From Linnemannia hyalina (taxonomy: Eukaryota; Mortierellomycota; Mortierellomycetes; Mortierellales; Mortierellaceae), in NCBI GenBank assembly GCA_019671135.1, contig JAHRHY010000001.1, forward strand, positions 2,046,001 to 2,110,000: a stretch of 64,000 nt of DNA, in the 5' to 3' direction. Below are positions 11,895 to 24,474 of this stretch, in pieces. The notes under the pieces are model-generated. The model saw nothing but the letters and a program-made list of their open reading frames with translations, had not been told where the DNA came from and ran no database searches. The translations under genes and the position numbers were made by a program. How positions within the stretch are numbered: the first letter of the stretch is position 1; each line of letters begins with the position of its first letter.

Positions 11895-14800
11895 ATGGCT
11901 CTTCTCAAATGGATGGGCGTGGTAAGAAATACCAACACTTGCACTCTCCTGCACTCAGTCACTCATCCATGCATTCAATCGTCCTCCATACCTTCCAACT
12001 ACCAAACATTCTACACTACCTAATCTCTCACTCGCCGCAAAGCCTGTCCACACGTTACCACGATCGCTCCTCTGACAATACTCTTCCTTTTCCTTTCCTG
12101 CTTTGCTTTGCCATTGACATTCCACCACCACCACCCAACAAAAATAATACACTAGACGCAGCCAGAGAAGCCAGTGGTTAACGATATCCCCATCGGTCTT
12201 GAGAATGTAAGCAGATATCAATTGGCCGCACTGAAGCAACACACTGAACAACACTAAGCTGGAGCTGGACGACAGCGAGAGCGATGAACCACTTGCACAA
12301 CCACCATCACCAACAACGCAACTAAGCGACAAAGGCCTTTCCTTTTTGTGCTTTTGAGCTTTTTGCTCTCAGTTTATTCTTTCTCTGGACCTTTCATTCT
12401 TGGCGTATTGTAGTTGGCTTGTGGTTTGTGGTCGACTTCTTTGTGCGCACTCTTTGTTTTTGTTGTTTTTGTTGTTTTTGTTGTTTTTGTTGTTGTTGTT
12501 GTTGTCTTTGTTTGCTTGCCTTTTGGTCGATGTTTGCCTGTTATGTCCAGGTTTTCGTGTGCAGGAGTGTGTGAGTGTGTGTGTGAGACTGAGTCGTCGT
12601 CTCTCCCCCAACAACAACCACAACAACAAGAACCAGCAACAACTTTTCCCTCGCCGCTTTGCCTGTTTTTCAGTCCTCGGCAACAACCAGTCAAAAACGT
12701 CTTGAACAAAAGGAGCAAACGTGGTCAACGAGAGCCGATAAGGCAGCACAGTCGGACGAACAACGGACAGTGTTCATTACTCATGGCCAACAACCAACAG
12801 GAATGTTTACCATCAGCACCAGAAGGCGTATTTTTCAAACAGGAGGAGACTTTATGCTCCATGTTCTCGTCCTCTGCCTTGGACGAACTATACATTAACC
12901 CCATTTTCGACTCTTCCTGTTTTATCCATCTACTTTGGATATGTCATTTTCACGTCCACTTTGGTCTTGCTCGCTGCTTAGTTTGGCAACACCTGGTAAG
13001 GAGCTTTCCCTTGTCGTTCGAGAGTGGATGGGGCTGATAAAAAAGGGACCAAAGGCCTCAGTGCAACTGCTAGTGCTTTTTACTAACAGGACTTGCTCCC
13101 GCTTCAATTGCCTTTTAGCTATTGTAACTCGATCCTACAGGCGTTATATTACTGTCGACCCTTTCGCGAATGTGTGCTGGCATACCAGAGCGGGACTGGC
13201 AACTTGGTCTCTCACTACCCACTCAGCCCAATGACCCCCAGCTTCAATCTCAACAGTAACGGCTCAGCATCGTCCTACTTCACACCCCAGTCCAGTTCAG
13301 GACCCAATGGAGTTATGTCACCCAGCGCAACACTCTCGGCAGCATCAGGACGGGCCCATCAACGCAACAGCAGCAGTAATGGACCACCCGTGTCAGCCAC
13401 AGGAGTCACAGGAGCCGTAGCAGTGGGAGCAGGTGCCGTAGGGCAACGGAACATTGTTGGAGTGTTACTGCCCAACGGCGGTGGACCCGATCCTGATTCT
13501 GCGCCTCAAGAATCCATGTTCCTCTGTCTTCAGGATCTTTTCCAACGGATCCAAAACCATTCCAAGAAGACTCAATTCTTCACCCCTACCGCCTTTGTCG
13601 CCAAAGTCAAGAAAGAGAATGGTAAGGAGCTTTGATTGATCAAGGCATTGTTCATGGGGGGTGCAATCGTATGGGCGATAAGGACTCAAAGCAACAACAA
13701 ACAAACAAAGAAACAAACAAACAAACAAACAAACAAACAAACGCAATGGACTCTTTGTTTTTACACACACACAGCCCAGTGGAAGACTAGTCTGGATTGC
13801 TATGAAATGCATGCCAAAAATGCCATGTATGCCGCTTGTTTTATGTCTAACCCTTATTTCCACCCCCTCTTTTCAATGTGCTATAGAGCTGTTCAGGAGT
13901 TCAATGCATCAGGACGCACACGAGTTCTTGATGTTCATTATCAGCACTATTTCCGAAGATATCGAAGCAGACCACAAGCAGAACCTCAAAGAAATCGAAG
14001 ATAATCAGCACAAACCAGCAACTCTGAACGGGACGGCGACGAGCAACGGCAATGGCATCGCGAATGGATCTGTTGGCGCAAAGAGTTCGACCGAGGAGGT
14101 GTCGATGACGCTGTCGGGCGGAGATGAGGTCAGGATCAAGGTGAATGGCGCCGATATCAACACGGTGTCGACATCAGGAGGAAGCACCCATGGGAACGGC
14201 CACCTTGGCGGCGGTGGAGAGTCGATTGGCGACCGGTCATCGATTCAGTCTGATAATACGATACCCAAGCCCAAGGAGAAGATGTGGGTTCAAAAGTTGT
14301 TTGAAGGCCAGCTCACAAACGAGATTAAATGCCTCACATGCGAAAAGGTAATGAACAGTTGGTGTTGTTGTGCATCTCGAAAGTTTTGTTTGTTGCGTGT
14401 TCTTTGTTCTCTCGGGAAGCGACGGAGTATCAATCTTGTGGGCTATCGAATTAATCTTCTCGAATATCTTTTTATTTCTCGAACACAAAAAAAATATATA
14501 CAAGACAACAAATAGAGCAGAGTCGTTCATGGATCTTTCGCTGGATATTGAACAAAACTCGTCTGTGACGAGCTGCTTGCGACAGTTCTCTGCCTCCGAG
14601 ATGCTGTGCCACAAGGACAAGTTCTATTGCGATGAGTGCTGTGGACTCCAAGAAGCTGAGAAGAGGTATGAAATACACTGCAGATACTTGGCCTCTTGTA
14701 CCTTCGGAACCTTCGATACATTACGGCTAGTTGTATTTAAAATTAACATCTCCTATAATCACTTGATGCGCAATAATATGAAAATAGGATGAAAATTCAA

Positions 14801-16163
14801 CAACTCCCCAACATCCTCTCGCTCCACCTCAAGAGATTCAAGTATCAGGAAGCACTCCAGAAGTATGTCAAGCTTTCATATCGTGTCTCGTTCCCTTTAG
14901 AGCTCCGACTCTTTAACACTGTGGACGACATGGAGGACCCCGACAGGATCTACGACTTGAATGCATTTGTTGTTCACATCGGAAGCGGGCCTCATCACGG
15001 ACACTACGTCGCAGTCGTTAAGCACGAAGACAAGTGGCTGATTTTTGACGATGAGACTGTCGAGGTAACGTATTAAAAGGAGGGTGGAGAGAGGGCTTTT
15101 GTTGTAATGTTTGATGTAATTATTAATCTATTCTAACCCTTCTGGTCATTTTTTTTACGCCCTAACGCCCAATTATTTTTTCTTTAATTTATAGGCGATT
15201 GACGAAACGGACATCCACAAGTATTTTGGAGATTCTGCGCAGTTGGGATCGGGATACGTCTTGTTTTACCAGGCACGAGATTTGGATATGAGCACGATTG
15301 CGCCGATGCAATGGGCACAACAGCAGCTCCAGTCTTCGTTCTCGCTCAAGAGCCCAATCATTGGATCTTTGCCCTTCTCACCGACCAGTGGACTTGGATC
15401 GGCCGATTTGGACCATTTTGGAGGGTTGATGCCTCATACCCAGCAGCAGGAACTTATCCATCAACAATTGGCCAGTCGGCAGCAGCAGCAGCCAGTCCAA
15501 CAGCAGCAGCAAAATGGAGGAGTGATGGGAGCCCTGTTTAATGGCGGGTCGGCACCAAGTCCAGTCTCGCAGGCCCACTTGGCGAACGGCAGCAGCAGCT
15601 GTACGACAGCCAACGGTGGACCCTGGAGCCCAACACAGATCCAGGACCCATCGATGCTGAACGGCCAAAAAATCACCAGTGGGTCGTATGTCTACACCAA
15701 CGGAATCGCAGCCGCCACTTCGTCAGGACAGCCTCATTACACTTCGACCAATGGATACCATCCGCATTCGACGACGACGGGATCTTCTTTTATCCCCTCG
15801 GATCCTTTACCCTTACCCCACACCTTTTCGTCCCCTTCGCCTGCTTCCACTTCTTCACATTACTCTTCTTCCTATAATCACAGCAACGGATACGGACACG
15901 GACACGGACACGGACACGGACACGGTACCAACGGAAATCACGGTCCTGTCCCCCCATCACCCACGTCAGCCTCTCACTACTTCAAGCCACCATCAGCGTC
16001 TTCAGCATCCCCATCTCCGATTCCACATACGACCATCGACCCTGCAAAACTCAAGCGCGCTCACAGCACACCACGCATCAGCCTGGCCTCGGCCGCAAAG
16101 ACCTTTGGCTCCTCTGGCGGAAAGTCTTTTATCGGCAGTCTACGAGGCGGTAGTAGTTCCTGA
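11895..16163 (+). CDS. Ubiquitin carboxyl-terminal hydrolase, USP12/46-creB-Ubp9/13 type
   Basis: The eight-exon model is 11895-11921, 12168-12206, 12982-12995, 13119-13621, 13887-14347, 14505-14665, 14788-15064 and 15195-16163, giving 816 residues. It is a Cys protease that removes ubiquitin. The Cys box [17 protein letters not shown] has catalytic Cys27; next come QDAHEF (203-208) and a Zn finger of CLTC (343-346) and CDEC (390-393). HLKRFKY, the His box [13 protein letters not shown] (His474) and FDDE (Asp489/490) complete the fold at about residue 525. Order and wording match USP12/USP46, Aspergillus creB and yeast Ubp9/13, which act with WD-repeat partners. A Ser/Thr/Gly-rich insert of about 80 residues follows the QDAHEF helix, and a low-complexity tail of about 290 residues includes Q runs and a GH repeat. 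Exon 3 has only 14 bases. Exon 6 is set at 14505 because the downstream alternative would delete conserved residues after the CLTC pair. Confidence 0.92.
12456..12505. repeat. TTTTTG repeat in ubiquitin protease intron 2
   Basis: About eight units of TTTTTGTTG or TTG lie inside the 775-base intron 12207-12981. The intron is unusually long for the gene. Confidence 0.85.
12982..12995 (+). other. 14-base microexon carrying the catalytic Cys box
   Basis: The bases TTTGGCAACACCTG are flanked by acceptor TGCTTAG and donor GTAAGG. They encode Phe-Gly-Asn-Thr plus two bases of the catalytic Cys27 codon; the last base comes from the next exon at 13119. It is the only nearby sequence that restores FGNTC before [11 protein letters not shown]. 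Confidence 0.88.
13696..13742. repeat. ACAA tetranucleotide repeat
   Basis: About 11 units of ACAA/AAAC lie in the intron 13622-13886 of the ubiquitin protease gene. Confidence 0.9.
15892..15924 (+). repeat. CGGACA hexanucleotide repeat encoding Gly-His repeats
   Basis: About five and a half units of a six-base repeat are in frame in the last exon of the ubiquitin protease, giving a run of alternating Gly and His. Being a multiple of three, it can change length without a frameshift. It lies in the disordered tail, outside the protease domain. Confidence 0.9.
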
Positions 16164-16525
16164 GACCAAGCCTGCGCTTGAGAGAGATAGAGATAATGGA
16201 AAAGCACCACCATCTGTGTGCAATGATAGTACCCCACCAAAAAAAAAAAAAGAGTAACATCACAAAAACCAGTAAAAAAAATTGGAATTTCCGCATTCAT
16301 ACACTCACACCACCTTCAGAGCGGTATTATTTATTGTTTGATTGGAAATGTATTTGACAGATTAGAAAACGTGCACAAGAGGAGGAGGGGAGAGAGAAGA
16401 GTGAGATTGAGTAAGAGTGAGAGTGAGAGAGAGCGTGAGAAAAAAAAATGGCATTCTGATATAACTGCTATCATCTCCCCTCTATGAAAAAAAAGAAACA
16501 ATATGAGATTGACAGGCTAGACTGA
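16164..16525. other. Convergent 3' region between ubiquitin protease and SIN3
   Basis: These 362 bases lie between two facing stop codons. The stretch contains an A run near 16240, a GA-rich stretch at 16380-16440 and no gene-like frame. It should hold both 3' untranslated regions. Confidence 0.6.
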
Positions 16526-19500
16526 CTATGCGGCATCCGTCTCCGCCATAACCACATCCTTGTCCTTGTCCGTCTCAACAGCTGCCTCCTTGTCCTCGTT
16601 GTTCTCTTCGACTCCTGCTACCGGTACCGTTGATGTTGCTTCTGCGGGGACCGCTGCCTCTGTTGAGACAACATCGGCAGAAGACGAAACTTCAGTCGCT
16701 GCAGCGGCGGCTGTTGTTGAAACGGTGTTGTACGTCTTCTTCTCCTGCGTGCCCTCCTCTTCACTGCCCGGTACAACTGACATACTCGTCTGAAGACCAG
16801 CCTGTGCATCCTCAGGTCCCTCCAAGAACCATTTCTGGCACGACTGCGTCGCCTCGGCGGGGTCCGACTCTTGGTCCTCAAACGTTGCCTTCAACCACGA
16901 ATCCATCTTGCCCAAACGCTTGGCGCGACCCTCCTTCAGCTTCTCCTTCGAAGGGTTCGAACCCTTGCGCTTGAAAAAGTCCTCCGTGCTGTTGACAAAG
17001 AAGATTTTGTATGTGTTGATGCAGATCTTGACCTCCAATCCACTGTGTGTGATAATGTCCTGTGGGGGCTCGTCGGGGATGTGTTCGGGGAGGTTGCGCT
17101 TCAAGAACGTTGGGAAGTTGGATGGGAGAACGCCCTCTGTTGGTGTGAGAAGGACGTAGCTGTCAATGTAGTAGCCCCACTTCTCCTCAGACGAAATTGC
17201 AGTGTCCAGCGTGTAGTCGTTCTTGCTCAACAACTGAATGCTCATCGCCAACTCGTCCTTAGCCTATTCAAGAAAGAAGCAACGATCGAGCATTAAGATT
17301 AGAGTCATCGAAAAGGATCCAGGGCACAGGAGATGCTTCAGTGATACAATTCAGAAATGTAGTGGTTCATGGCTTACGTATTCGATCTTGTACAGACTTT
17401 CATCGCCAACAACAGCATCGGCTTGCATGCGGTAGATGATCTGCTGTCGCCTGCTGTTCTTTTCGTGCTGGCGGTCCTTGACAAACATAGCAATGAGCTC
17501 GTTGCATCTCTGATCAATGACAATGGTGTGGACCTACATCAAGAAAAGTTAAAGGTGGTTAGTATGCCTTAGGAATAATTATATACTCAGAACAGATACC
17601 AAACGAATGACTTACATGCTTCAACAGGGCGGCGATAAGCTTGTCCATGGTGAAGATGATATACGCCTTGGTGGCAAAGACAGAGCGAGCATGCTCTTCA
17701 AATGCCGTTGGGTCCATCTCGCCGTCAAAGACCTTGTGGATGTTGGCGAGAACCTTGCCATATGGATCGCCCGAGACAATCGTTTGCTCTGGGTCAACTA
17801 TCATAAAACATAGATATCGTTGTCAGTATTCAATATTCAATTGAAAGCACTCCGTGAATCGAGACAGTCAAAACAACAAGGAAGAGCCTCTTACTATCAG
17901 GATCTTGAAGGCCGAGGTCAATGGCAGCGGGGTTAGCCATCTTGCGCTCCGAAGCAGACTTGCTCAACTCGGAGGCTGCAGCCTTGACAGTCTCCAGACG
18001 GCTGTATACCAACTACAACAAAAATGAAGAAAGAGAACGCGAGTTAGCACTCAAATATAAATTCATGATAACCATTCGGCGACGAGTTGCATCGGAGGTT
18101 TCTTACCTGGTACAAGCGGAAGAAGCAGTAATAGGTCATGTTGCCGAAAAAGTTGAGTGCAGAACGCTTTGTCTCGGCAGAGACGGGTGCAGCACCCAAG
18201 CTGGTGGGTTTGACATCGTAGTTGCCAACCTGAATCCATGTGTTGCTTGGAGAGTTGGCTCTCGGCTGCTCCTTATCGGCTGCAACAGGCACGCGGGGTC
18301 CGCTGACAGGGATCGAGTCATCCTTAGGCTCCATCTTGACCTGAGCATCTCCTTGCTTGCCTCCAGTTCCAGAGGCACGGCTTCTATCAGCTGACCCATC
18401 AAATGTGCTTGGGACATGGTCATCAGTGCCTCCCATAGAGACATCACCATCGCTCAAAAATTGGTCATCCAAGCAGAAGAATTGAGGAACAAACTCCTTG
18501 ATAAAGCTCTCCATCTTCTCCCGATCGATGCTCACAAAGGTGTGCTGGCGGTCGAGGTAGGCGAGGATGAGGTTGTTGGTATCGCGGAAGAGGTTGGCAT
18601 CCTTGAAGTGGAACTGGAACTGGTAGCGAGGGCGGACAGAGGGCACCAAACGGCGGTCGATTTGCTCGCGACGGAGGGCCTCGATCTCAGCAACAAGAGC
18701 CTTCGAGGTGATATACCTCTTGTCAGCAACTTTAAAAGACGTGCCTTGGTGATCCAAAGCCTTATAAAAGTTCCTATTGTCGAGCTCACGCCACACCTTG
18801 TTCCAATCCCGCTAGAAATCGGAAAATAGTACAATCGAATTCATGTCAGTGGTGAGATAAAACGTCACTCTTGAGGGACACACTGCATCCTAAAGAAACG
18901 TAGAAATGAAGGCTTACCTGTGACTTCTTCCACTCCTCATCCTTTTGCTTGAGTCGCTTCAAGACGACGGGAACGGAAATAGCGGGGTTGTTGTGCAGAG
19001 CATCAATCACTTCAGCACCGCGCTCATTGTCGTAAATCTTCTTGATGATGCGCTGGTAGATGGTCTTGGAAGTTCCACCGAGACCTTCGGGGAGCTTGAA
19101 TCGTGCGCGCTCGTCGATACCCATGGCCTGGATCTGTCTGGCGATAGGCTCGAGAAGGGCGATCGTGTGCAAGTTGGCCTCAATGTTCATATCAAACTCG
19201 TAACGCTCCTCCTCGCATCTGTGCAAGGCTTCCTCGAACTGGTTCTTCTTGTGGGGCATGAAACCTTCACCCTCAACAGACCAGTTTGGATGAGATGCCC
19301 ATACATCGTTCAAAACTTCCCAGCACATCTCATCACGACCAGTGCAGGGCAGCATTGTCTCCTATGAAAGGTAAAACAAAAATAGGAGTTTAGGTTAGAG
19401 GATCATTGCCTGGGTCTCAGTCAACTGGATCAAGAATACGACACTTTTGCATCAGCATGGTAATAAAACTTACGCTCTTTGGTAACAATCGATAACTCTC

Positions 19501-22292
19501 GCCGTAGCGGCGGCAGGTGCTCAGATCAACCTTGTGGCGAGGGGCGGCGACGTTCTCAATGACTTCATCCTTGCCATCCCAACCGACAAAGGCCTTGAAC
19601 CAATCCATGAGATCTTTATGAGGCGCGAGGAAGGACTCCACGCGATCAACCAGCAGCTTGCGGTCCAAAATATCCTGGCTGAAAAGGTTGAGCAACTTCA
19701 AGAACTCGTTGTAAGTCTGCTTGTTGTTCAAAGTTCTCTTGACACGGTCGAAAAAGGCAAGTTCCTCAACGCTGGCAGGGCTCTTTGACGCGACTGTAGG
19801 TTGGGTTGAAGCCATGGGTGGCGAGATACCGCCGTTCTCGGCCGTATGACTGTGCTTGACGCGCTTCTTGTTAGTGCCAATACCACCATCGGGCAAAGGC
19901 CGTTCGTTGATCGTCGTCACTCTCTTCTTCTTGCTCGTTCCTGCCATTGGTGGAACAGGCACTATTTGTGGGACCTTCTTGGTGTACATCTCACTTGGAG
20001 GTGGGCTTGGGAACTCGCCAACTATTGCAAATAAAAGTTGAAATAATTAGTTGGCATAATTACATCATGGTGCAGACAAACACATTTGAGGTACAATATC
20101 CAGTAGCATGAAACATACCGGCCATTCCGTTGCTGAGAGTGTTGAGGGTGGGCATTGACCGTGGAGGAGGAGCAGGGGTTGAAGGCTGTGGCATCATCTC
20201 GTCAAAGAGATCGGGGTTGGGAGGGTTGCCGTTCTCAGGCAAAAATTGCTTGAATTCGTCCAACAGGTCGGGCGCGTTCTTGAACAGAAGGGTCACATGG
20301 GAGTAGACCTATTCAGATTTGGTGGCAAAATTGATTGTTATGTTAGAATCACCTCTGAATAACCTTTCATCCAGTCAAGATGCCAAGGGTATACCAACGA
20401 CATCCATCCAGCAGCGCTTACATCGGTGATCGGTTTCATCTCCTTCTGGTAGGCCTGAAGTAGCTCCAAGAACTGCTTGTATGTCTCCGGATCATTCGAG
20501 AAGCGGTTCTAAATCATGAAAAGGCAAAAGGTCAACGTGTGAGTGCGTGACGAATAATGTTCCATCATGTCGAATGTAAAGCAATCAATCAATTGATGCC
20601 TCAGTACAAATTGAGCCCGCGTACCTTAATCTTATGGACATAGTTGATAGCATGGTTGAACTCGACTGGAGTCTTCTTGTTGTTGGCTCCGTTCTGTGAT
20701 CCTGAAGGCCCCATAGGCTGAGTAGCCGGCTGAGACATATAGCCAGGTGCGTTGACAGGAGGGAGTTGAATCTGAGAGATGGGTGGGATCGAGGGCTGGT
20801 AGCCACTGTTCTGAGGCATATGGTATGAGGGTGGCTGGTTGTAGTGGGAGGGCGCGGGAGGTGGAGGCAGACGCTCAGGGATAACAATTGGTCCGCCCAT
20901 CTGAGTCGTCGTGTGTCCCGAAGGGGTTGTGACCCTGATCAAGTTGGTCTCATTGGCGCTGCTGAGACACTCGATGCGATATCCCGGCGGTAAGAAGGTG
21001 TTGAATCCCGAGATAAGTGCAGGATGTCCCTTGAACAAAGTTGATACCCGCTCAATGACCCCCGGGGTGTCGATGCTAATATTATTATTATCAGTGAAGA
21101 CGAACCATTGTGCGTTAGCTTTGAACACTCTTGACTGTGTGACGCGCAATCCCCCTCCCCTTTTCTCCTCTCATTCTACTCATTCTCCCCACCCCCCTGA
21201 CCTGCGAAGCCACCTGAAAATAATGGCGCTTTCAAGCAGTCCTCCAACCAATCAACCTAAACCAGCCATGCTGGTTCCCCTCATCGAAGAGTACCAATTC
21301 AAGCCTTTGATGCATTTTCCCTTTGCAGAATATGCCCATGACGATACAAGGGTGCACTTACTTTTGACTCTTAAAGTCCTTCATGATATCCAAGAAGCGG
21401 TTGTAAACATCGGGCTGATCCTGGAACTGCACCTTGACCTGATCAAGGTACGACAACGCGTCTCTGACATTCAAGGGCCTGTAGTTGCTTCCTGCCGCTG
21501 GAGAGATAGCTGCATTGCCACCAGAAGCTGGGGGAGTCTGTTGCGCGGGAGGTGGGGGTGGTGCAGAACCAGAATTAGGTCCTGGTCCTGGTCCAGGGTT
21601 GTTTACAGGGGGTGATGGGTTGATCGACGACGGCATATGGGGACCGGAGTGTTGGCCATGTGGTGGCGGCACAGAATGAGGCGATTGAGCCATGTGGTTT
21701 GGCTGCGGGGACGACGCCATATGGTGATGGGGGCCATCAGGAACCCTGTGGCCTTGGGGTAGGCCGTGAGAAGGTGGCATGATAGCAGAAGGATGTGCGT
21801 TGCCTCCGTGCACACTGCTCAAAGATGGGCTTGTAGGAGGACGCGAAGATGGCATGGGCTGGCCTGACCTTGGTGGGGGACCTCCTACGATAGACATGGG
21901 TGGGGGAGGTAGAACAGGTCCTCCTTGGCTGGGTGCGTGCTGGTCCTGTCCTTGCGGGCCACCAACAGGAGGAAGATGATGGGAGTATGGTGAGGCAGAG
22001 GGATGAGGCTGCATGGATCCCGAAGGCGATCTGTTGTACAAGGTGAGTAGGGTAGGGGAACATTGCAACGGTCAGTACTTGTGAAGAAAGACTAGACTGA
22101 GGGTCTGTGGACTCAAAACAGCGGAGGCGTGTCCCTTTTGGTGTCAAGGCGAGAAAGTGCAAAAAAAATAAAGCTAGTCATGGGGGACAGACAGCCAAGA
22201 GAGCCAGGCAGGGAGAAAGAGACTTACGAGTACCCCTGGGGGCCAGGGCCTCGGGACCACTGAGGCTTCTCCTCAGGAGGTGGGGCGGGCAT
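16526..22292 (-). CDS. SIN3: Transcriptional corepressor SIN3 (PAH-repeat scaffold)
   Basis: Twelve exons on the minus strand: 22292-22228, 22030-21362, 21075-20625, 20508-20422, 20308-20119, 20021-19474, 19361-18918, 18811-18107, 18012-17895, 17797-17616, 17533-17378 and 17263-16526, for 1450 residues. SIN3 is the scaffold of Rpd3-type histone deacetylase complexes in the nucleus. The first 205 residues are Pro/Ser/His-rich. PAH1 (about 206-283) contains [17 protein letters not shown]2 (about 380-450) contains [16 protein letters not shown]3 (about 577-636) contains [19 protein letters not shown]. The HDAC-interaction region begins near 655 ([22 protein letters not shown]) and the Sin3 C-terminal domain extends to about 1380. 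An acidic Glu/Ala/Thr-rich tail ends the protein. All introns are GT-AG and all phases agree. The four PAH repeats of yeast cannot all be claimed; I see three clearly. Confidence 0.95.
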
Positions 22293-22866
22293 CGAGGTGG
22301 TGTATGGGTATGGGGTCAATCACTAGAGAGGGTGAAGTGCAGCTAGCGAGTAACCACAGTTGTTGTTGGTTTTGCTTTGCTTTGTTACTCTTGGAGCAAA
22401 AAAGGTGGATTGTGAGTTTTGTTGGTTGGTTGTATGAAAAGGGGCTGAGAGAAGAAGAAGAAGAACTGACGCTGGACTTGTTTGCAAGGGGAACAAAGAA
22501 CAGCGAAGAACTAGGGCCGAGAAGGTCGAAGGGAAGAGCGAGAGAGAGAAGGCGGGGTGGAGTGATCGGGGAGAGGTGGTGGGTCAAAGGAAGAGGATGG
22601 GGAAGAGAGAAAGGGGAGGAAGCAAGAAGCAGGCGCGAACGAAGCAGTGAAATGGAGCCATTCAATCCAATTCGCGGCTGCTGGGGGCTGTGGACTGTTC
22701 TTTTGGGTGGCTTGTCTCTGCAAAGTCCACGATCACAATTAAGGGGAACTTTGCAATCAATCAAACTCCTGCGATCAATATGATATACTGAATGCTTTGA
22801 ATGCTTTATGCGAAAAATGACATGAGAGAGATATATATGCAGGAGTGAGGGATGGATAAGGCGACG
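22293..22866. other. SIN3 upstream region / uL5m 3' region
   Basis: These 574 bases lie between the SIN3 start and the uL5m stop, both on the minus strand. The minus-strand sequence is rich in CTCTC/TTCTTC pyrimidines, as is common in fungal promoters and leaders. No separate gene is supported. Confidence 0.55.
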
Positions 22867-23968
22867 TTATGCGTCCGTTGGTTTTGGGTCTTCAGCCTTC
22901 TTAGCCTCACCAACAGCTGCAGAAGAATCCTTCCTTGCAGCAGCAGCACCACCAGAGTTGGACTTTTGGAAGGGCATATTAAACCCACTCATCAAGAGCC
23001 GGGCATCCATATTGGTATATGCGGTCGTGTTGAACGTAATGTCGAATCCCGTCATCCGAGGATACATATCAAAGTTGCTCTCGATTTCCGGAAAGAGCGA
23101 AAGCGCCGACGGGGGGAATCCCATTCCAATGTTTCCTGTGCCGTCTCCTGATCCCTCAGGCAACCCAGGCCACTCCTTCATCTTTGGAAGAACCACTTCA
23201 ACTAGCTTGTCCAGGAACTGATACATCTTGTCGCCCTTCAATGTCACTCTACAACCAATAGGCATTCCTATGAGTATGATAACAATTGGTGTAAGCAATC
23301 GGTTAGAACCTTATCCTATCATTTCTTTTTTCTTTCCTGTTGAGAATGAACTTTCAACAACAAAAAAATGCAAAACAAAGCAGCGAAACGTTACCTTTCC
23401 GAAGCTTCCAGTTATGAACGCCCTTCTTGGCGAAGATGATCTCCGGTGTCTCTCCTGTTATAGATTGGATCGCCATGACACCGCTCAACAGGTTGTACTT
23501 GCTCGTAATCGCCTCCTTCATCATGCAGTGAACGTCGATCTTGACCAACTCTGGGATCTCTGTCGGTGATGATGCCCTTGGCAATGGCTTCAGGTGTTTG
23601 TTACCCTTCAACTCCACCTTAACGCCCTCCGGGATCTGTTTCTTTTGCTTGTGGTGGTGTCGGTAGGATGTAATCATGATGTCCTCCTGGATGGAGGTGG
23701 TATAGTGTTCTCGGAGACGGCTGAGTCCGGTGGTATATATGGGTGCCTGAGCTAGGGTCGTATTTCCTGTCGAGGCTTCGCTGCTGTGATTGTTGTTGAT
23801 GCTCTGCTTCTTCCAGAGATCAGTGCTACGAGGACTTGGTGCTGTTGATGCCGCTGCTGTGCTCTTTGCCCGGATCTGAAGTGCGGCATGATAGATTGGT
23901 GAACTCTTTGGCAGCAAGCCAAGATTGAGTGCGCGAACAGGGGCGGATGGAATTCGGAACGATGACAT
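22867..23968 (-). CDS. MRPL7: Mitochondrial large-subunit ribosomal protein uL5m
   Basis: Two exons, 23968-23395 and 23267-22867, give 324 residues. uL5 binds 5S-like/central protuberance rRNA in bacterial-type ribosomes; this copy is the nuclear-encoded mitochondrial form. The head is Arg/Ser/Ala-rich without acids for the first 45 residues, as in a mitochondrial presequence. The uL5 core follows: VKIDVHCMMKEAITSKYNLL, ITGETPEIIFAKKGVHNWKLRKG, then across the intron MPIGCRVTLKGDKMYQFLD, and FDMYPRMTGFDITFNTTAYT. A Lys/Ala-rich tail is present. The intron splits the Gly codon of RKGMPIG (G|GA), which confirms the junction. Confidence 0.93.
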
Positions 23969-24474
23969 CGTGCTGGTCCTGAAAGAACGAAAACTGCATG
24001 GGAAGCGAAAGAGGGACTTGATCTTGGTTCTGTTTTTTCTGCGAATCAGCTAGTGTGACTGCTCACGCCACCAAATCGATGCCAGAGCAAGTTGTCAGAT
24101 GCATGGTAGAAACAATAAGCTTTTATCTTTTAACGCAATGTAGAATGAACAAAAAAAAGTCTTTCCTATTCTCTCTCTTTCTCCTTTCTCCCTGCTACAA
24201 TCTAAACCGCCTTGAAATGAATAGAAAAGATTAAAAAACGAGGGTTAGACCTTGAGCATGAGAAGACAAACAAAATCAACACCAGATCGAGGTTGCACTT
24301 ACTCTGTAAATTTGTTGATGTGTAGTTCAGCCACAGTCAGTACGCCTCGCATTAAACAAAGATGCCGGGCATCCTATTATTCCCAATAGACAAATCGTAG
24401 AAAAAGAATGAATGAGTTCCAAAACAACCTTATTAGCAATGAGGTTACAAAACAAAAATAAAAAGAACGTGAGC
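23969..24474. other. uL5m upstream region
   Basis: These 506 bases separate the uL5m start from the MTMR14-like stop. No independent gene is supported, but 24352-24373 may be a last small coding exon of the MTMR14-like gene (see findings). Confidence 0.5.

Noticed and set aside
20911..21615. 234-residue plus-strand frame
   Set aside because: It spans SIN3 exons and an intron in antisense and shows no domain; SIN3 PAH sequence fixes the coding strand.
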